From Leuctra nigra (taxonomy: Eukaryota > Arthropoda > Insecta > Plecoptera > Leuctridae), in the NCBI GenBank assembly GCA_934045905.1, contig OW203770.1, forward strand, positions 372,001 through 436,000: 64,000 nucleotides of DNA, read 5' to 3'. The notes beneath the pieces were generated by a model. It searched no databases. It was not told the origin of the DNA and saw only the letters and a list, made by a program, of their open reading frames with translations. Position numbers and translations under genes: made by a program. This document shows, piece after piece, positions 42,501-52,170 of the stretch (position 1 is the first letter of the stretch; each line of letters starts with the position of its first letter).

Positions 42501-45321
42501 TATTTAGACGGATATGACGAGATAAGTCCGTATTACAATGACAAAGTCACCAATATGATCAAGAGCATGATGAAACTGAAAGTTGGACAGATTTGGCTGA
42601 CATCTAGAAATGTAATGCGAGATCGTTTGGAAAGCGAACTTGCTTCAATCTGTTACTCAATGAAGCCATTCACTGATGAAGATCAAGTTAGTTTCCTTGT
42701 CAAGTTGTGGAACGTGAAATATTCAATCCAGATCGATGATACATCAAAAGAATTTGCTCAGAATCTTCTAAAAAAGGCTTCTGAATCATTCAGTGATAGA
42801 GACAGAGAGTTCACGGGGATTCCCCTGCAGTGCATGATGCTGGGAGAGGTGTTTGCTGAAGATGTTACAAGAGGGGATCTTAATCTTCCAAACAGGCTGG
42901 ATTTACTGCAGTTGTTTGAAACATTTGTATTTGAGAAAATTAATATACTTAATGAAGTCAAACTTCAAATTGACACCTCGAAACCGAGCCAAATTGAGAA
43001 CATTGGTCGAGAAAAAATGGAAATGATGGGAAGACACTCGAACGCAGCAATATTGGTGCTTCTCTCAGACAAAGAAATAGATATGCTAAAAGTAAACAAA
43101 AACGAAATATCAACCAAAGCTGAGAAGATTTTATCAGTTGGGAAAGAATATACTGGATTGATTGATGGAATGACCGACGGCGATCCAAGTTTCATCCATC
43201 GATGTTTCGCTGAGTACTTCCTGGCTTGGTGGCTGTCAGAGAACATATTGTCGAGCACTGATTTCATCGCACAGAAGCTGTTTGAACCTCGCTTTGTAAT
43301 CGTCCGCCAGTTCTTCGACCGACTTCTTGCGAGAGATTGTCCGTTGCACAACGCAGTGTTGAGCGCTGACAGAGAACAAGTTGAAGCCCTGCTGACATCT
43401 GGCGCTGACGTGAACCAGCTTGACAAGAGCCGCAGATCAGCACTCCATCTGGTGGTAGATTACTGCGACACTGACAGGGATATGCACTCTAGTCACTCTA
43501 AACTTGGTTTTCACGAGACAGCTGAAGCTAGCACCATGCAGTTGCTTCTAACTTATAATGCTGACGTCAACCTGACAGACAAAATACTGCAGGGAACTCC
43601 CGTGAGGTATGCAGACATAAGCAAGTTGTGGGGCAAAGTGGAACATCTCCTGAAGAACAAAGCAAACACTGATGGTTTGGTGGAGCTGAGAAAACTGATA
43701 AACACAGTGAAGAAGGAAGAAGATGCCATTGATCAAGGTAATTATCATGATGTGGGTAATTTTGTTAATCAAGATTATTACCCAAACTTAATTGTGTAAT
43801 TTTGGCTCAAGAAATAAATTACCCTTTTTTGGGTTATTTGGCTAATCTATTTAATTACTTTGACTCGGGTAATTTGGCTAGTCAAGGTAATCCCACACTT
43901 GGGTAATTTGGATCAACAAAGGAAATTACCCGGTTTTGGGTTATTTGGCTTATCTAATTAATTACTTTCACTTGGGTATTTTGGTTAATCAAGGTAATAA
44001 CCCACACTTGGGTAATTTGGCTTAACAAAGGTAATTGCCCTGACTTAAGAAATTTAACTAATCAAGTATTTATTACTAATCAAGGTAATTACCATGTTTT
44101 GGGTAATTTAGCTAATCAAGGTTATTACCAAGACTTAGGTAATTAGGCTAATTATAAGGTAGGTAATTAACTTGGTTTGAGTATTTTGTAACAAAATAAC
44201 CCTGAATCGGTAGGCCCCTGAACCCTGGGTACGTAATTACCCTGAATTTGTTTATTTGACATATTGTTGTCATTTCCCTGATTTTAGTGTTCAGTCTTTT
44301 CAATGTGTTTTTCTTGACTTGCTTTATATCTTCTATTCAAGGTTATTCCACTAGAGCAAAGGATGTGCCTAAGCGAAGAATACGCGATGCACGTTCTACT
44401 TTGTTTTCACTTGTTGCGCGCGGGTGTTTTCATATCCTGCAGTTCGCTGTGGATGAATGTGGATTAGAAGTAAACACGCGCCTGATAGACAGGAATGACA
44501 ATACAAGTTATCTTCTGCACGCCGCTGCTAAGAGTGGTCGTGAGGACTCTGTGAAGTTCTTGCTGAAGAGAGGAGCTGACATGATGCTACGCGGTGGGAA
44601 TTGGGAGATGCTACCCATACACGAGGCAGCAGAAGCAGGTAGTACCAACATAATGCCACTTCTCATTGAGTCAGGAATCAATGTCAAGGACAAGTTCATG
44701 CAGCGCACTCTCTTGCATTATGCAGCTGAGTCAGGACATCTCGACACAGTCAAGTGGCTGGTTGATGCAGGGGCTGAAGTAGACGCTAAGAATAAAGACA
44801 ATGAGACGCCTTTGCATTGGGCTGTGAGGAACAAACATGTAGAAGTCGCCAAGTATCTGATCGAGAAAGGAGCTGATGTGAAATCTAAGAACAGTTATGA
44901 CGTCACTCCCTTGCATTATGCAGCTAAGTCAGGGGAAATTAACACTGTCATGTTGCTCTTAAATGAAGGCGCAGAAGTAGACGCTAAGACATTGGGCAAT
45001 AAGACGCCTTTGCATTTGTTCTGCGAGTGGAAAAAACAAGTAGAAGTCGCCAAGTATCTGATCGAGGTCGGAGCTGATGTGAATGTTAAGGACAGTTATG
45101 ACGTCACTCCCTTGCATTATGCAGCTAAGTCAGGAGAAATTAACACTGTCATGTTGTTGTTAAATGAAGGCGCAGAAGTAGACGCTAAGACATTGGGCAA
45201 TAAGACGCCTTTGCATTTGTTCTGCGAGTGGAAAAAACATGTAGAAGTTGCCAAATATCTGATCGAGGCTGGAGCTGATGTGAATGCTAAGGACAGTTAT
45301 GACGTCACTCCCTTGCATTAA
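33448..45321 (+). CDS. NLR-like protein: nuclease-like domain, NACHT NTPase, ankyrin repeats (whole gene)
   Basis: Predicted join 33448-33515, 40253-43737, 44288-45321, about 1528 residues. Both introns have GT-AG ends and the phases agree (2 then 1), so the frame stays open throughout. Domains in order: a PD-(D/E)XK-like N-terminus (about residues 39-100: E46, D77/D78, Q95-x-K97), a lysine/glutamate-rich linker (about 225-355), an unrecognised region (about 390-650), NACHT (Walker A EPGMGKST near 690-698, Walker B LDGYDE near 774-779), a C-terminal NACHT helix FIHRCFAEYFLAWWL near 1002, then ankyrin repeats from about 1050. Known family logic: STAND NTPases bind a ligand through their repeats, oligomerise and activate the N-terminal effector. 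A role in immune sensing is inference. The TAA at 45319 may be a true end, an allele or a sequence error. Confidence 0.8.
34230..34335 (+). repeat. tRNA-like module 1 in first NACHT-gene intron
   Basis: TGATAGCTCATGTTAGGAAG (box A-like) and ACGTTCGATTCCCGATCC (box B-like), about 45 bases apart, followed by a T run. It resembles a tRNA-derived SINE head or decayed tRNA; no clean cloverleaf was found. Confidence 0.4.
34550..34640 (+). repeat. tRNA-like module 2, about 310 bp downstream
   Basis: GGCGAATTGGCTCGGTCAC (box A-like) and CCGGGTTCGATCCCCGTAAC (strong box B), followed by a T-rich stretch. Preceded, like module 1, by CTTCTTTGATA(T/C)ACTA(C/A)ACAG, so the two are tandem units of one repeat. 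Confidence 0.45.
34825..35385. repeat. Degenerate tandem repeat, unit roughly 125-180 bp
   Basis: AAACAAGAAACCACACAAAA, GGCTCCATTAC, GTTTACAACTTTT and TTAATTATTTAATTATG blocks recur about four times. 35386-36567 after it shows nothing recognised. Confidence 0.7.
36568..37255. mobile_element. Near-perfect foldback element, arms about 285 bp
   Basis: Left arm from ACTGCCAAGCACCTTCCCAC to TAAAGCTTGGCGCATTG is matched almost base for base by the inverted right arm (CAATGCGCCTAGCTTTA to GTGGGAAGGTGCTTGGCAGT), around a 110-bp pyrimidine-rich centre. The arm identity implies recent origin. Confidence 0.9.
37329..38106. mobile_element. hAT-like element built of GGAACC repeats
   Basis: Ends CAGGGACCCGAACC and GGTTCGGGTCCCTG. 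Subterminal arrays of GAACCGGAACCGGAACC surround an AT-rich core. The flanking octamers ATTCTACA and ATTACATT do not match, so the target duplication is unproven. Same family as 39813-40163. Confidence 0.75.
38400..38770. repeat. G-run remnants of hAT-like elements
   Basis: Two long G runs (38425-38440, 38530-38547), TAGGAACTACTTTCATCATG as in the 54775 element, and CCCCGCAGGGCG at 38598. No intact termini. Confidence 0.5.
38995..39440. mobile_element. Foldback MITE (GGCCGGTCATA family), copy 1
   Basis: TTAAGGCCGGTCATATATTT to ACCGCCCTTAA with arms of about 200 bp (TGACATGTATTGAACCTTTA; GTGGTCAGTATGTGTCGGGC). TTAA at both boundaries. Confidence 0.85.
39575..40250. mobile_element. Helitron-like fragments flanking exon 2
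   Basis: 39600-39651 is a CTAG end (CTGAGCG-type, here CGGAGCGTTTTCCTAG). 39700-39812 and 40164-40225 are an interior and opposite end in the other orientation (GTGACGCTCGCTCAG), split by a hAT-like insertion. The remnant reaches to within about 30 bases of the exon acceptor. Confidence 0.6.
39813..40163. mobile_element. Small hAT-like element with exact 8-bp duplication
   Basis: CAGGGAGTAGGGACCGAGAA start and GGTTCCAGTCCCTG end; AAACAAAC at 39805-39812 and 40164-40171. GGAACC-rich like 37329-38106. Its right part supplies the spurious upstream codons of the big open frame. Confidence 0.82.
40253..43737 (+). CDS. NACHT-ankyrin gene, main exon
   Basis: This is the longest coding exon in the window (1161 complete codons plus split codons). 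The acceptor is CTGTACTCAG at 40252 and the donor CAAG|GTAATT at 43737. It holds the nuclease-like region (G-x-Q-F-E-x-K then FDDVVF then FVQFKH), a lysine-rich stretch with a duplicated EKEKDIKN unit (41127-41170), the NACHT domain and three weak ankyrin repeats (from about 43330). The open frame extends upstream to 40089, but those codons lie in a hAT-like element and a Helitron-like fragment, so they are not counted. If the 33.4-kb exon does not belong here, the likely start is the ATG at 40269. Confidence 0.9.
43738..44287 (+). repeat. Short intron made of a splice-donor-like minisatellite
   Basis: The intron is an imperfect tandem array of units of the form GGGTAATTTGGCTAATCAAGG followed by TAATTACC. 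Each unit recreates a CAAGGTAAT sequence like the real donor at 43737 (for example near 43884, 43990, 44082). Its first 20 codons stay open by chance, giving a false C-terminus if the intron is retained. Confidence 0.75.
44288..45321 (+). CDS. NACHT-ankyrin gene, ankyrin exon ending at an in-frame TAA
   Basis: The acceptor CTGATTTTAG ends at 44287; exon start 44288 fits the phase-1 donor at 43737 (44357 also fits). After about 50 non-ankyrin residues come about eight 33-residue ankyrin repeats with the TPLHxAAxxG and (V/I)xxLLxxGAxV signatures. Two adjacent units of 201 bp (44891-45091 and 45092-45292) are nearly identical, a recent duplication. The third unit stops at TAA (45319-45321), where sister copies read TAT in the same position. 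Ankyrin arrays usually bind proteins; the ligand is unknown. Confidence 0.8.
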
Positions 45322-45573
45322 GCAGCTATGAGAGGACATCTCGACACAGTCAAGTGGCTGGTTTATGCAGGGGCTGAAGTAGACGCTAAGGACTGGCGCA
45401 ATGAGACGCCTTTGCATCGGGCTGTGGGGAACAAACATGTAGAAGTTGCCAAGTATCTGGTCGAGGCTGGAGCTGACCAGCACTGCGCTGATAGTGAAGG
45501 AAATACACCAGCAAGTCTAGCTCAAGATTTAGGTCCTGAGTTCATCGAGTGGCTCTCTACTAACAACAAGTAA
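45322..45573 (+). pseudogene. Ankyrin tail beyond the stop, still open in frame
   Basis: The frame continues for 83 codons after the TAA with two further ankyrin repeats (GHLDTVKWLV, ETPLHRAV) and a degenerate capping repeat ending at a TAA at 45571-45573. No frameshift is present. Either this is the genuine C-terminus and the TAA is an error or polymorphism, or it has been lost very recently. There is an ATG at 45328, but independent translation from it is unlikely. Confidence 0.6.
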
Positions 45574-46457
45574 AAGATGCACGAGAATCTGAATGAAAGT
45601 GATCAAGGTGTGGTGCATTTCCTGTTAGATATTTCATTTCAAATTGTTCATCTTTCAAAATAAGATTGAACTAGCAATTCAATGTAAGACAAATTCAGTT
45701 CAAATGATGGAAAATATTGCTGAAGACATTGCAAAGTTTCAGCTTGATTGAGGTAATATAATTGTTTAACCATTCAGAAGAGTTCTTAATTTTCACTTTC
45801 AAACAGTCAGAGGAGCGTTTGAAATCTTTCATTTCACCAGACATATTATGCTGCTTACATAGAATCAAATGTCAGCTTTATCAGAGGAACAGTTTGCTTT
45901 CAACGTGTTATTTCAGCTTGATCAGGGAATTGATGTAAATGCACTGCACCTTGAGCCAGCTATCAGAGTCAAAGTGTGTAAATATTGTTGTCTTCCGGAT
46001 TAAATAGAGAGCTATATATTTGTATTTGTAAATAACACAACTACTTTTAATATGGAATGTACAGTGACATTCAGAAGTTGATGTCAACACGGGGATGTGG
46101 AAAACAACTTCTGTGTGTCACTGTACATAACTGATGTTCATAGGACCACTTTTTCAATGCTCTGCTAGATTTTAAACAGTTGATTAGGACTATATTGTCA
46201 TGGCAACAACCAATGACATTCCTTGAATGACGTTTAAACTTAACTACTGGTTTAGCAGACCAGATTGTTAATTAATATGGCTTGTAGGATTCTTGAAACA
46301 TAATATATCAGAATTTGTTATATTTTGATTGCGACTAAATATGAATGTTTGATTTCCTATTATTCTAATCAGCAGTTAAGTTGGCTGGAGCGATCTGTTT
46401 TCATTCCTGGCGAAGGATAAGAAGACTCAAATTCTGTTTGGTTCTGTATAATACTTA
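45574..46457. other. Downstream of NACHT-ankyrin gene; 3' UTR not delimited
   Basis: A hairpin at 46065-46124 (GTACAGTGACATTCAGAAGT and complement, with mismatches) and a foldback remnant at 46145-46260 (TTGATTAGGACTATATTGTC). No unambiguous AATAAA. Confidence 0.4.
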
Positions 46458-47797
46458 AAGTTCGTTTACTGTTAGAATATTTCTGTCGTTTTCGTCGTTC
46501 AAGTGAACATTGCCCTGTCAATGGCAAGACTTTCTTCTTTGTATTATTGAAATTGTATAAATTATGTCAAATACACAAGTTTTTATAGTAGATAATATTT
46601 CAAAAATTCAATAAAATTGATTTGTTTTTATCTACAGTCCTATTATAGTTACATATTTGTTGATTATTATATTGATATTTACATGTACAGTGGTACACGA
46701 CCGCCATTACGGATCATTAAGCTGGGTCCACATAGGCCGTTTTTCCGTTTTGCGTTTTCCGTTTTTACTCATTAAACATCTCCGTTTTTAGTAGGACTGT
46801 CCACATAGAGCGTTTTGCGTTTTGCGTCTTCTACAAAAACTTTTTTAAGCACCTTGATCCCCGCCTGGTTAAACCTTTACTTTTGAGATGTCAGGAGGCC
46901 GTGGAAAACAAAAAAATGTTCTTTCAACATTATTTATATCTGTCAGTGACAGTTTGTGAGTATTTAGATGGGCTAATTTTCTTCTCAAGTATGTTATTTT
47001 AAAATAATGCATCTAGTGTTAGATCGGCCATGTTATTTGACCATGTGACGTAGTCGTACGTGATTGGTTATTAAAAGTTTTACGTCACTTCCGCCGTGCG
47101 TCTTTTTTAAAATCCTCGTTGAAGTTTATGCGGCGCGGCAAGGATAAAATCCGCGTGCGGCGGGCTTGTGATTGGTCAAGAGAGAAAAACGGAAAACGCA
47201 AAACGGAAAAACGGCCTATGTGGACCCAGCTTTAAGCTGGGTCCACATAGGCCGTTTTTCCGTTTTCCGTTTTTTGGTCAAGAGAGAAAAACGGAAAACG
47301 CAATTTTTTTCTCTTGACCAATCACAAGCCCGCCGCACGCGGATTTTATCCTCGCCGCGCCGCATAAACTTCAACGAGGATTTTAAAAAAGACGCACGGC
47401 GGAAGTGACGTAAAACCTTTAATAACCTATCACGTACGACTACGCCACATGATCAAATAACATGGCCGATCTAACACTAGATACATTATTTTAAAATTAC
47501 ATACCTGGGAAGAATATTAGCCCATCTAAATACTACAAACTGTCACAGACAGATATAAATAACGTTGAATGAAATTTTTTTATTTCCACGGCCTCCTGAC
47601 ATCTCGAATGTAAAGTTTAAAGAAGACGGGGATCAAGGTGCTTACAAACGTTTTTGTAGAAGACGCAAAACGCAAAACGTTCTATGTGGACAGTCATACA
47701 AAAAACGTCGATATTTAATTAGTAAAAACGGAAAACGCAAAACGGAAAAACGGTCTATGTGGACCCAGCTTTATTCTTACCGTGAACGAACTTTACT
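46458..47797. mobile_element. MITE copy 3 split by a pair of Harbinger-like elements
   Basis: AAAGTTCGTTTACTGTTAGA at the left and TTCTTACCGTGAACGAACTT at 47775-47796 are the two ends of the MITE seen intact at 49258-49580. Between them lie two back-to-back elements (46727-47234 and 47232-47773). Confidence 0.75.
46727..47773. mobile_element. Two inverted copies of an AAGCTGGGTCCACATAGG element
   Basis: Each copy starts TTAAGCTGGGTCCACATAGG and ends CTATGTGGACCCAGCTTTA, with TTA at all three boundaries (46727, 47232, 47771), as in PIF/Harbinger. The interiors (GCCGCACGCGGATTTTATCC) are in opposite orientation, so the pair forms one giant palindrome. Subterminal ACGGAAAACGCAAAACGG repeats. 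Confidence 0.8.
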
Positions 47798-48446
47798 AAT
47801 GTGTCAATGTTTATATGAAACTCGGAGTTTAAATCCATAACTAACCTCACATAACTTTAACGTAATGTTTTTTACATTACTTTTAATCTGCTGACACATG
47901 AGTAGGCTATTTAAGAGGCCAAATCTTGCAGCAAATCTTTGAACTTGTTGTCGTTTATTCCTCGTAATCAGGAAGTAAAACCCGGCTCTAAACTTATAGG
48001 AATACATTTAAGTTTATTTTAATTGACTTCGTGCCAACAACGTTACCAAATTCATTATGAATATTTTATTGTTACCATTATTGAAAATAATAATAATAAT
48101 ATTTATTACTAATTTTGACGAATTGTGAATATTTCATAATTCTAGATTACATTTTGTCAGAAGTGTTGATTATTGTTGGATGTTACGAATGTTTATAAAT
48201 CTGTGTTGAACTATAAGTTGACAGCTCGGCAACAATGCTCGATGCTTCGATGCCGGCCAATCACGGCCAAGCACATATGTTTATCTTTCAAGGTCGGCGC
48301 TTCGACCTGTAAACATACCTTTAGGATTTAAGAGATATTTTAGCTTTAAGTTTTATATCTTTATACTGTTTGTACTGTGTAATACCTAGAATGTGTATAT
48401 AAAACTGAGAGTATGAAATCAAATTTCAAATAGATTAAATTTTTCA
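47798..48446. other. AT-rich, nothing recognised
   Basis: A TAA-type microsatellite at about 48086-48110; no coding signal. Confidence 0.4.
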
Positions 48447-48843
48447 ACTTAAGACGGCTTGGTAGTGAGCGTGGCCTTGACGAGTTTTTTAATCGATTTT
48501 TATCAATATCTTTTTCCAGTGTAATTGTTAACAAAATAGGGCTATGGACGTGAATTCAGAACAGTTCAATGAAAATAATTTCATAGTTTGGAATAAGCCA
48601 TTAGTTTTATTGTGTCCTACAGGTGTTTAGAACCCGAAAATTACTAAATTTTCGGGTTCTAAACACCTGTAGGAAAAAGTAAATCAAATAAACCATTACA
48701 AGCTATGGAATTATTTTCATTGAACTGTTCTGAATTCACGTCCATAGCCCAATTTTGTTAACAATTACACTGGAAAAAGATATTGATAAAAATCGATTAA
48801 AAAACTCTTCGAGGTCAAACTCACTACCCAGCCGTCTTAAGAG
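48447..48843. mobile_element. Foldback element, CTTAAGACGGC termini
   Basis: Arms of about 190 bp (AATTGTTAACAAAATAGGGC, TGGACGTGAATTCAGAACAG, GTGTTTAGAACCCGAAAATT) meet at a perfect centre near 48645. TTAA at both boundaries. Confidence 0.88.
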
Positions 48844-49257
48844 CAATACATGGTAAATTACAAGATAGTTAATTTGTAAATTACAGAGCAGGCCTCTGGT
48901 TGTTGAAGAGATCAAATATAATATGTTCTATAAGAAATAAACTTGGTACTTCACTGACTTTTCGTCTTCTCAAGTCAGAACACCGGCCATATTCCTGTCA
49001 TTCACTGATATCTTCAGTTATCTTTTTATTAGGTACCACATTCTTTCGCGATTCCTACAGTCAAATTGTAGTTCGTTTCATTTCTATTTACTTTCTTATT
49101 TGGTATTTGTAAAATTCAGACTAAACTGATCTACAATTTTGAGTGACAAAATTTGTAATGTCGAATTAACTACAAATAAACTTGCATTTTATGATGAATT
49201 TTTCAATAACTCTTCAAAGTGTTCAAAGTGTCTTTGTTTCCCCATTTTACAGTAGGT

Positions 49258-49580
49258 AAACTTCGTTCACGATAAGAATATCACTGACGTTTTAGTCGAT
49301 CACGTCGTTCATTGGTCAGTCACTTGAACACTGCCCTGTCAATGGCAAGACTTTCTTCTTTGTATTATTGAAATTGTATAAATTATGTCAAATACACAAT
49401 TTTTAATAGTAGTAAATATTATAAAAATTCAATAAAATTGATTTATTTTTATCTACAGCCGTATTATACACATCTTTTGATTATTATATTGATATTTACA
49501 TGTTTAGGTATACGTTCACTTGACTACGGTAGTACACGCCGCCATTACGGCTTGCTATTCTAATCGTGAATGAACTTTAG
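49258..49580. mobile_element. Foldback-type MITE family, copy 4 (intact)
   Basis: AACTTCGTTCACGATAAGAATA to ATTCTAATCGTGAATGAACTT, with AGGTA near both flanks. The 48844-49257 stretch before it has nothing recognised. Confidence 0.75.
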
Positions 49581-50587
49581 GTATACCGGGTGGCGCAAAA
49601 AAATCACCCTGATTGAGAGGTCACTATATCGAAACTATTATAGATAGGATTCTGAAATTTGTACACATATTAGAAAACATACCAACATTTAATATGTGCA
49701 AGTTTAAAACACATTACTATTGTAGGAAAAAAGTTACACAGCTGTTAAAATTTAGTTGTCAAAAAATTGATTATACGGAGCCCAAAAAGCGCGCGTCCAG
49801 AAACTTCCATTGGCCGGGACGCCGATTCTTATAAACTACGTACGATATCAAGCTGAAAAATTCAAATTATATTCAAAATAGATGAAGATCGATTGTGTAC
49901 AAATTTCAATCAATATCAGTATATGGAACGAAAGTGATTGAATCTTGAAGTTGAGCGTAAAATCAGAATATGTGGATTATTTCTAAACTTTTATTTCACC
50001 TGTTATAAAAGTGATTTTTTCCCACTATTCTGTTTTCAAGCTCAGAAGTCAGTAGAATTTTAAATTGACTCGACAACCATAACATTATTCATATGAGATT
50101 TCACAATCAAATATCAACAAATCATCTGAGAACCTGCATTGGAATGAATGGTTTTGAAACTGTCGTACAGAAACAATGTATTCACTAACATCTCGACCTA
50201 ACATATCTCGTCATTATTGCAAGAAAGTAGCTACTAACAGAAGTTGCAAGAGATCTAAACTACATGCAAAGTCATTCTCCAATCAAGCGGTGACCAAACA
50301 TTCGGCAAACAGAAATGTGACTTAAACATCTCAACATGGCCAAAATAAATAGCAGATCATTCCTGACATTTATATAAAAATAAATATATTTTTTATAAAA
50401 ATAAAAAAAAATCCTGTACTGGGGACAGTTTTCATTGTTTTCTCGGACACCACAAATGGATAGGCGATTCAATTTGCTCCAAATGCATCTCAAGTTCGTG
50501 TGAAGCTCCTGTGAGAATTAGTATTTTCCAGGAGCTCCACACCATAACAGAGTATACATTGGAACAAAACATTCATTCAAAGAAGAC
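49581..50587. other. Intergenic; one dispersed-repeat scrap
   Basis: 49581-49640 (ACCGGGTGGCGCAAAAAAATC) looks like a dispersed-element end. The rest shows no coding or repeat signal. Confidence 0.35.
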
Positions 50588-50752
50588 TTAAGCCCCATTT
50601 ACACGGTGCAATTTCTTGAACAACTTCTGTGCCACAGAGGTTCTGCTCGTGCGCAGTATCACTTTTGAGATGATAAAGGAAATCTGCACATGTGCAGAAC
50701 TTCTGTGACACAGAAGTTGTTCAAGAAATTGCACCGTGTAAATGGGGCTTAA
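50588..50752. mobile_element. Short MITE with TTA boundaries
   Basis: 165 bp, ends TTAAGCCCCATTTACACGGT and complement; arms of about 55 bp. The terminus style fits PIF/Harbinger MITEs. Confidence 0.85.
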
Positions 50753-50802
50753 AGATTGTTCAAACTTGATAAAACCAACAAAAAAGGAAATTTACTAGGT
50801 AC

Positions 50803-51324
50803 TAGAGGTCGGATTCGGGTAATGTTTTGTACCCGGGTACCCGCTTTAATTACCCGGGTAATTACCCGGGTAATAAATAACTTTAAAAAAAATTAAAAAA
50901 AAATTATTGTTTTTATTTTTTTTTGAAAATGTTTTGATATTTGTTGAATTGAGCCCGCCGCCCTATCCGTGTCCTTGGGGAGAGATACACAACGTCCATA
51001 CAATGGAAGGTTGAACACAATGCATCCCCTCCATCAATAATCCATCCTCAACTCACCAGCATTCTCATGAAATTACTAACAATGAATTTACAAACCAATT
51101 ATTGGTTGGGATTGTTAGGATTTGGGAAATATGAATAAATATTAAATTCAGTTTATATAACTATAAACAATGCAGCTGGTGATTAAGTGGCAGCATTCGC
51201 ATATAATGCAAACAAACCTAATAACTCAAAAAAATAATTTTTTTTTTTTTTTTTTTTGATACTTAAGTACCCGCCATTGTACCCGGGTACCCGGTTTGTA
51301 CCCGGGTACCCTAACTGACCTCTA
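50803..51324. mobile_element. hAT-like element with exact 8-bp duplication
   Basis: Ends TAGAGGTCGGATTCGGGTA and TACCCTAACTGACCTCTA; CTAGGTAC duplicated at 50795-50802 and 51325-51332. Subterminal TACCCGGGTAC repeats flank a non-coding core. Confidence 0.85.
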
Positions 51325-51626
51325 CTAGGTACCTTTTAATTTCGTCACCCTCCGATACTTTCACCTCATTCCACCACACATTTCCCCTGGTATGCACGGA
51401 TCTCTTTCGTTTTGGCATTCAATATGATCATAGAAGAAAATATTTATTTTGGCAAATAAAACATCTCAAAAACTTGCACAATATTTGATAGTCATATATT
51501 ATCATACAAAAATCTGCTTCCCAACTCATCCCAAAAATGAAATGTACATTTTTACAGGTCTACATACTGACATTATAACTCACTAAAGGGTTAATATTAC
51601 CTTACAGACAGATATTTTTATTTTCT

Positions 51627-52109
51627 AAAGGCTAGGCCACAATTGTCGTAATGCATAATGTTTAGCAGAAATGGATGATAGGGTTTATGTGATATGGGCT
51701 ACAATATGTTATAGTGATTAGTGTTTAGTCACAGTGGTATAAGAATTGAATAAAATTCATTTCTTACAACAAAACCTTACGACAAGCCAATCAGAATAGA
51801 CTACTACTACTGCTGCGCGCCGTGGAGAAATTCAGAACTTGTAACTACAGTTAAAATTGCAGATAAGTGGCAGATTAATATTAAACTATATGAAATAAGT
51901 AACTTACGAACTTTTATATCAGATTTTTGTGTCAAATGAAAGCCTGTAAAACTTCAGGAGGCTCTGGAAATTACATGCATTTTGTAGTGCAACTAGCGCT
52001 CCTGCAGTTGAAATAAGACCCTATTGTGGCCCTCCTTACACATTAGACATTAAGCACTAAACACTAAACCTTAAACATTAAGCATTACGACAATTGTGGC
52101 CTAGCCTTT
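51627..52109. mobile_element. MITE, AAAGGCTAGGCCACAATTG termini
   Basis: Terminal inverted repeats of 28 bases (AAAGGCTAGGCCACAATTGT...). The subterminal motifs AATGTTTAG and TTAAACATTAAGC also pair. Confidence 0.8.
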
Positions 52110-52170
52110 ACTAACCTACTTCTGCAGAAATTGATCGTCAAACAACACAAGGTTTGTATTTCATACCTAA

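Noticed and set aside
42965..43426. 153-codon open frame on the minus strand
   Set aside because: Shadow of the NACHT-ankyrin exon on the opposite strand.
43740..43799. C-terminal 20 codons after the donor at 43737
   Set aside because: Intronic minisatellite read-through; the phase-matched ankyrin exon continues the protein.
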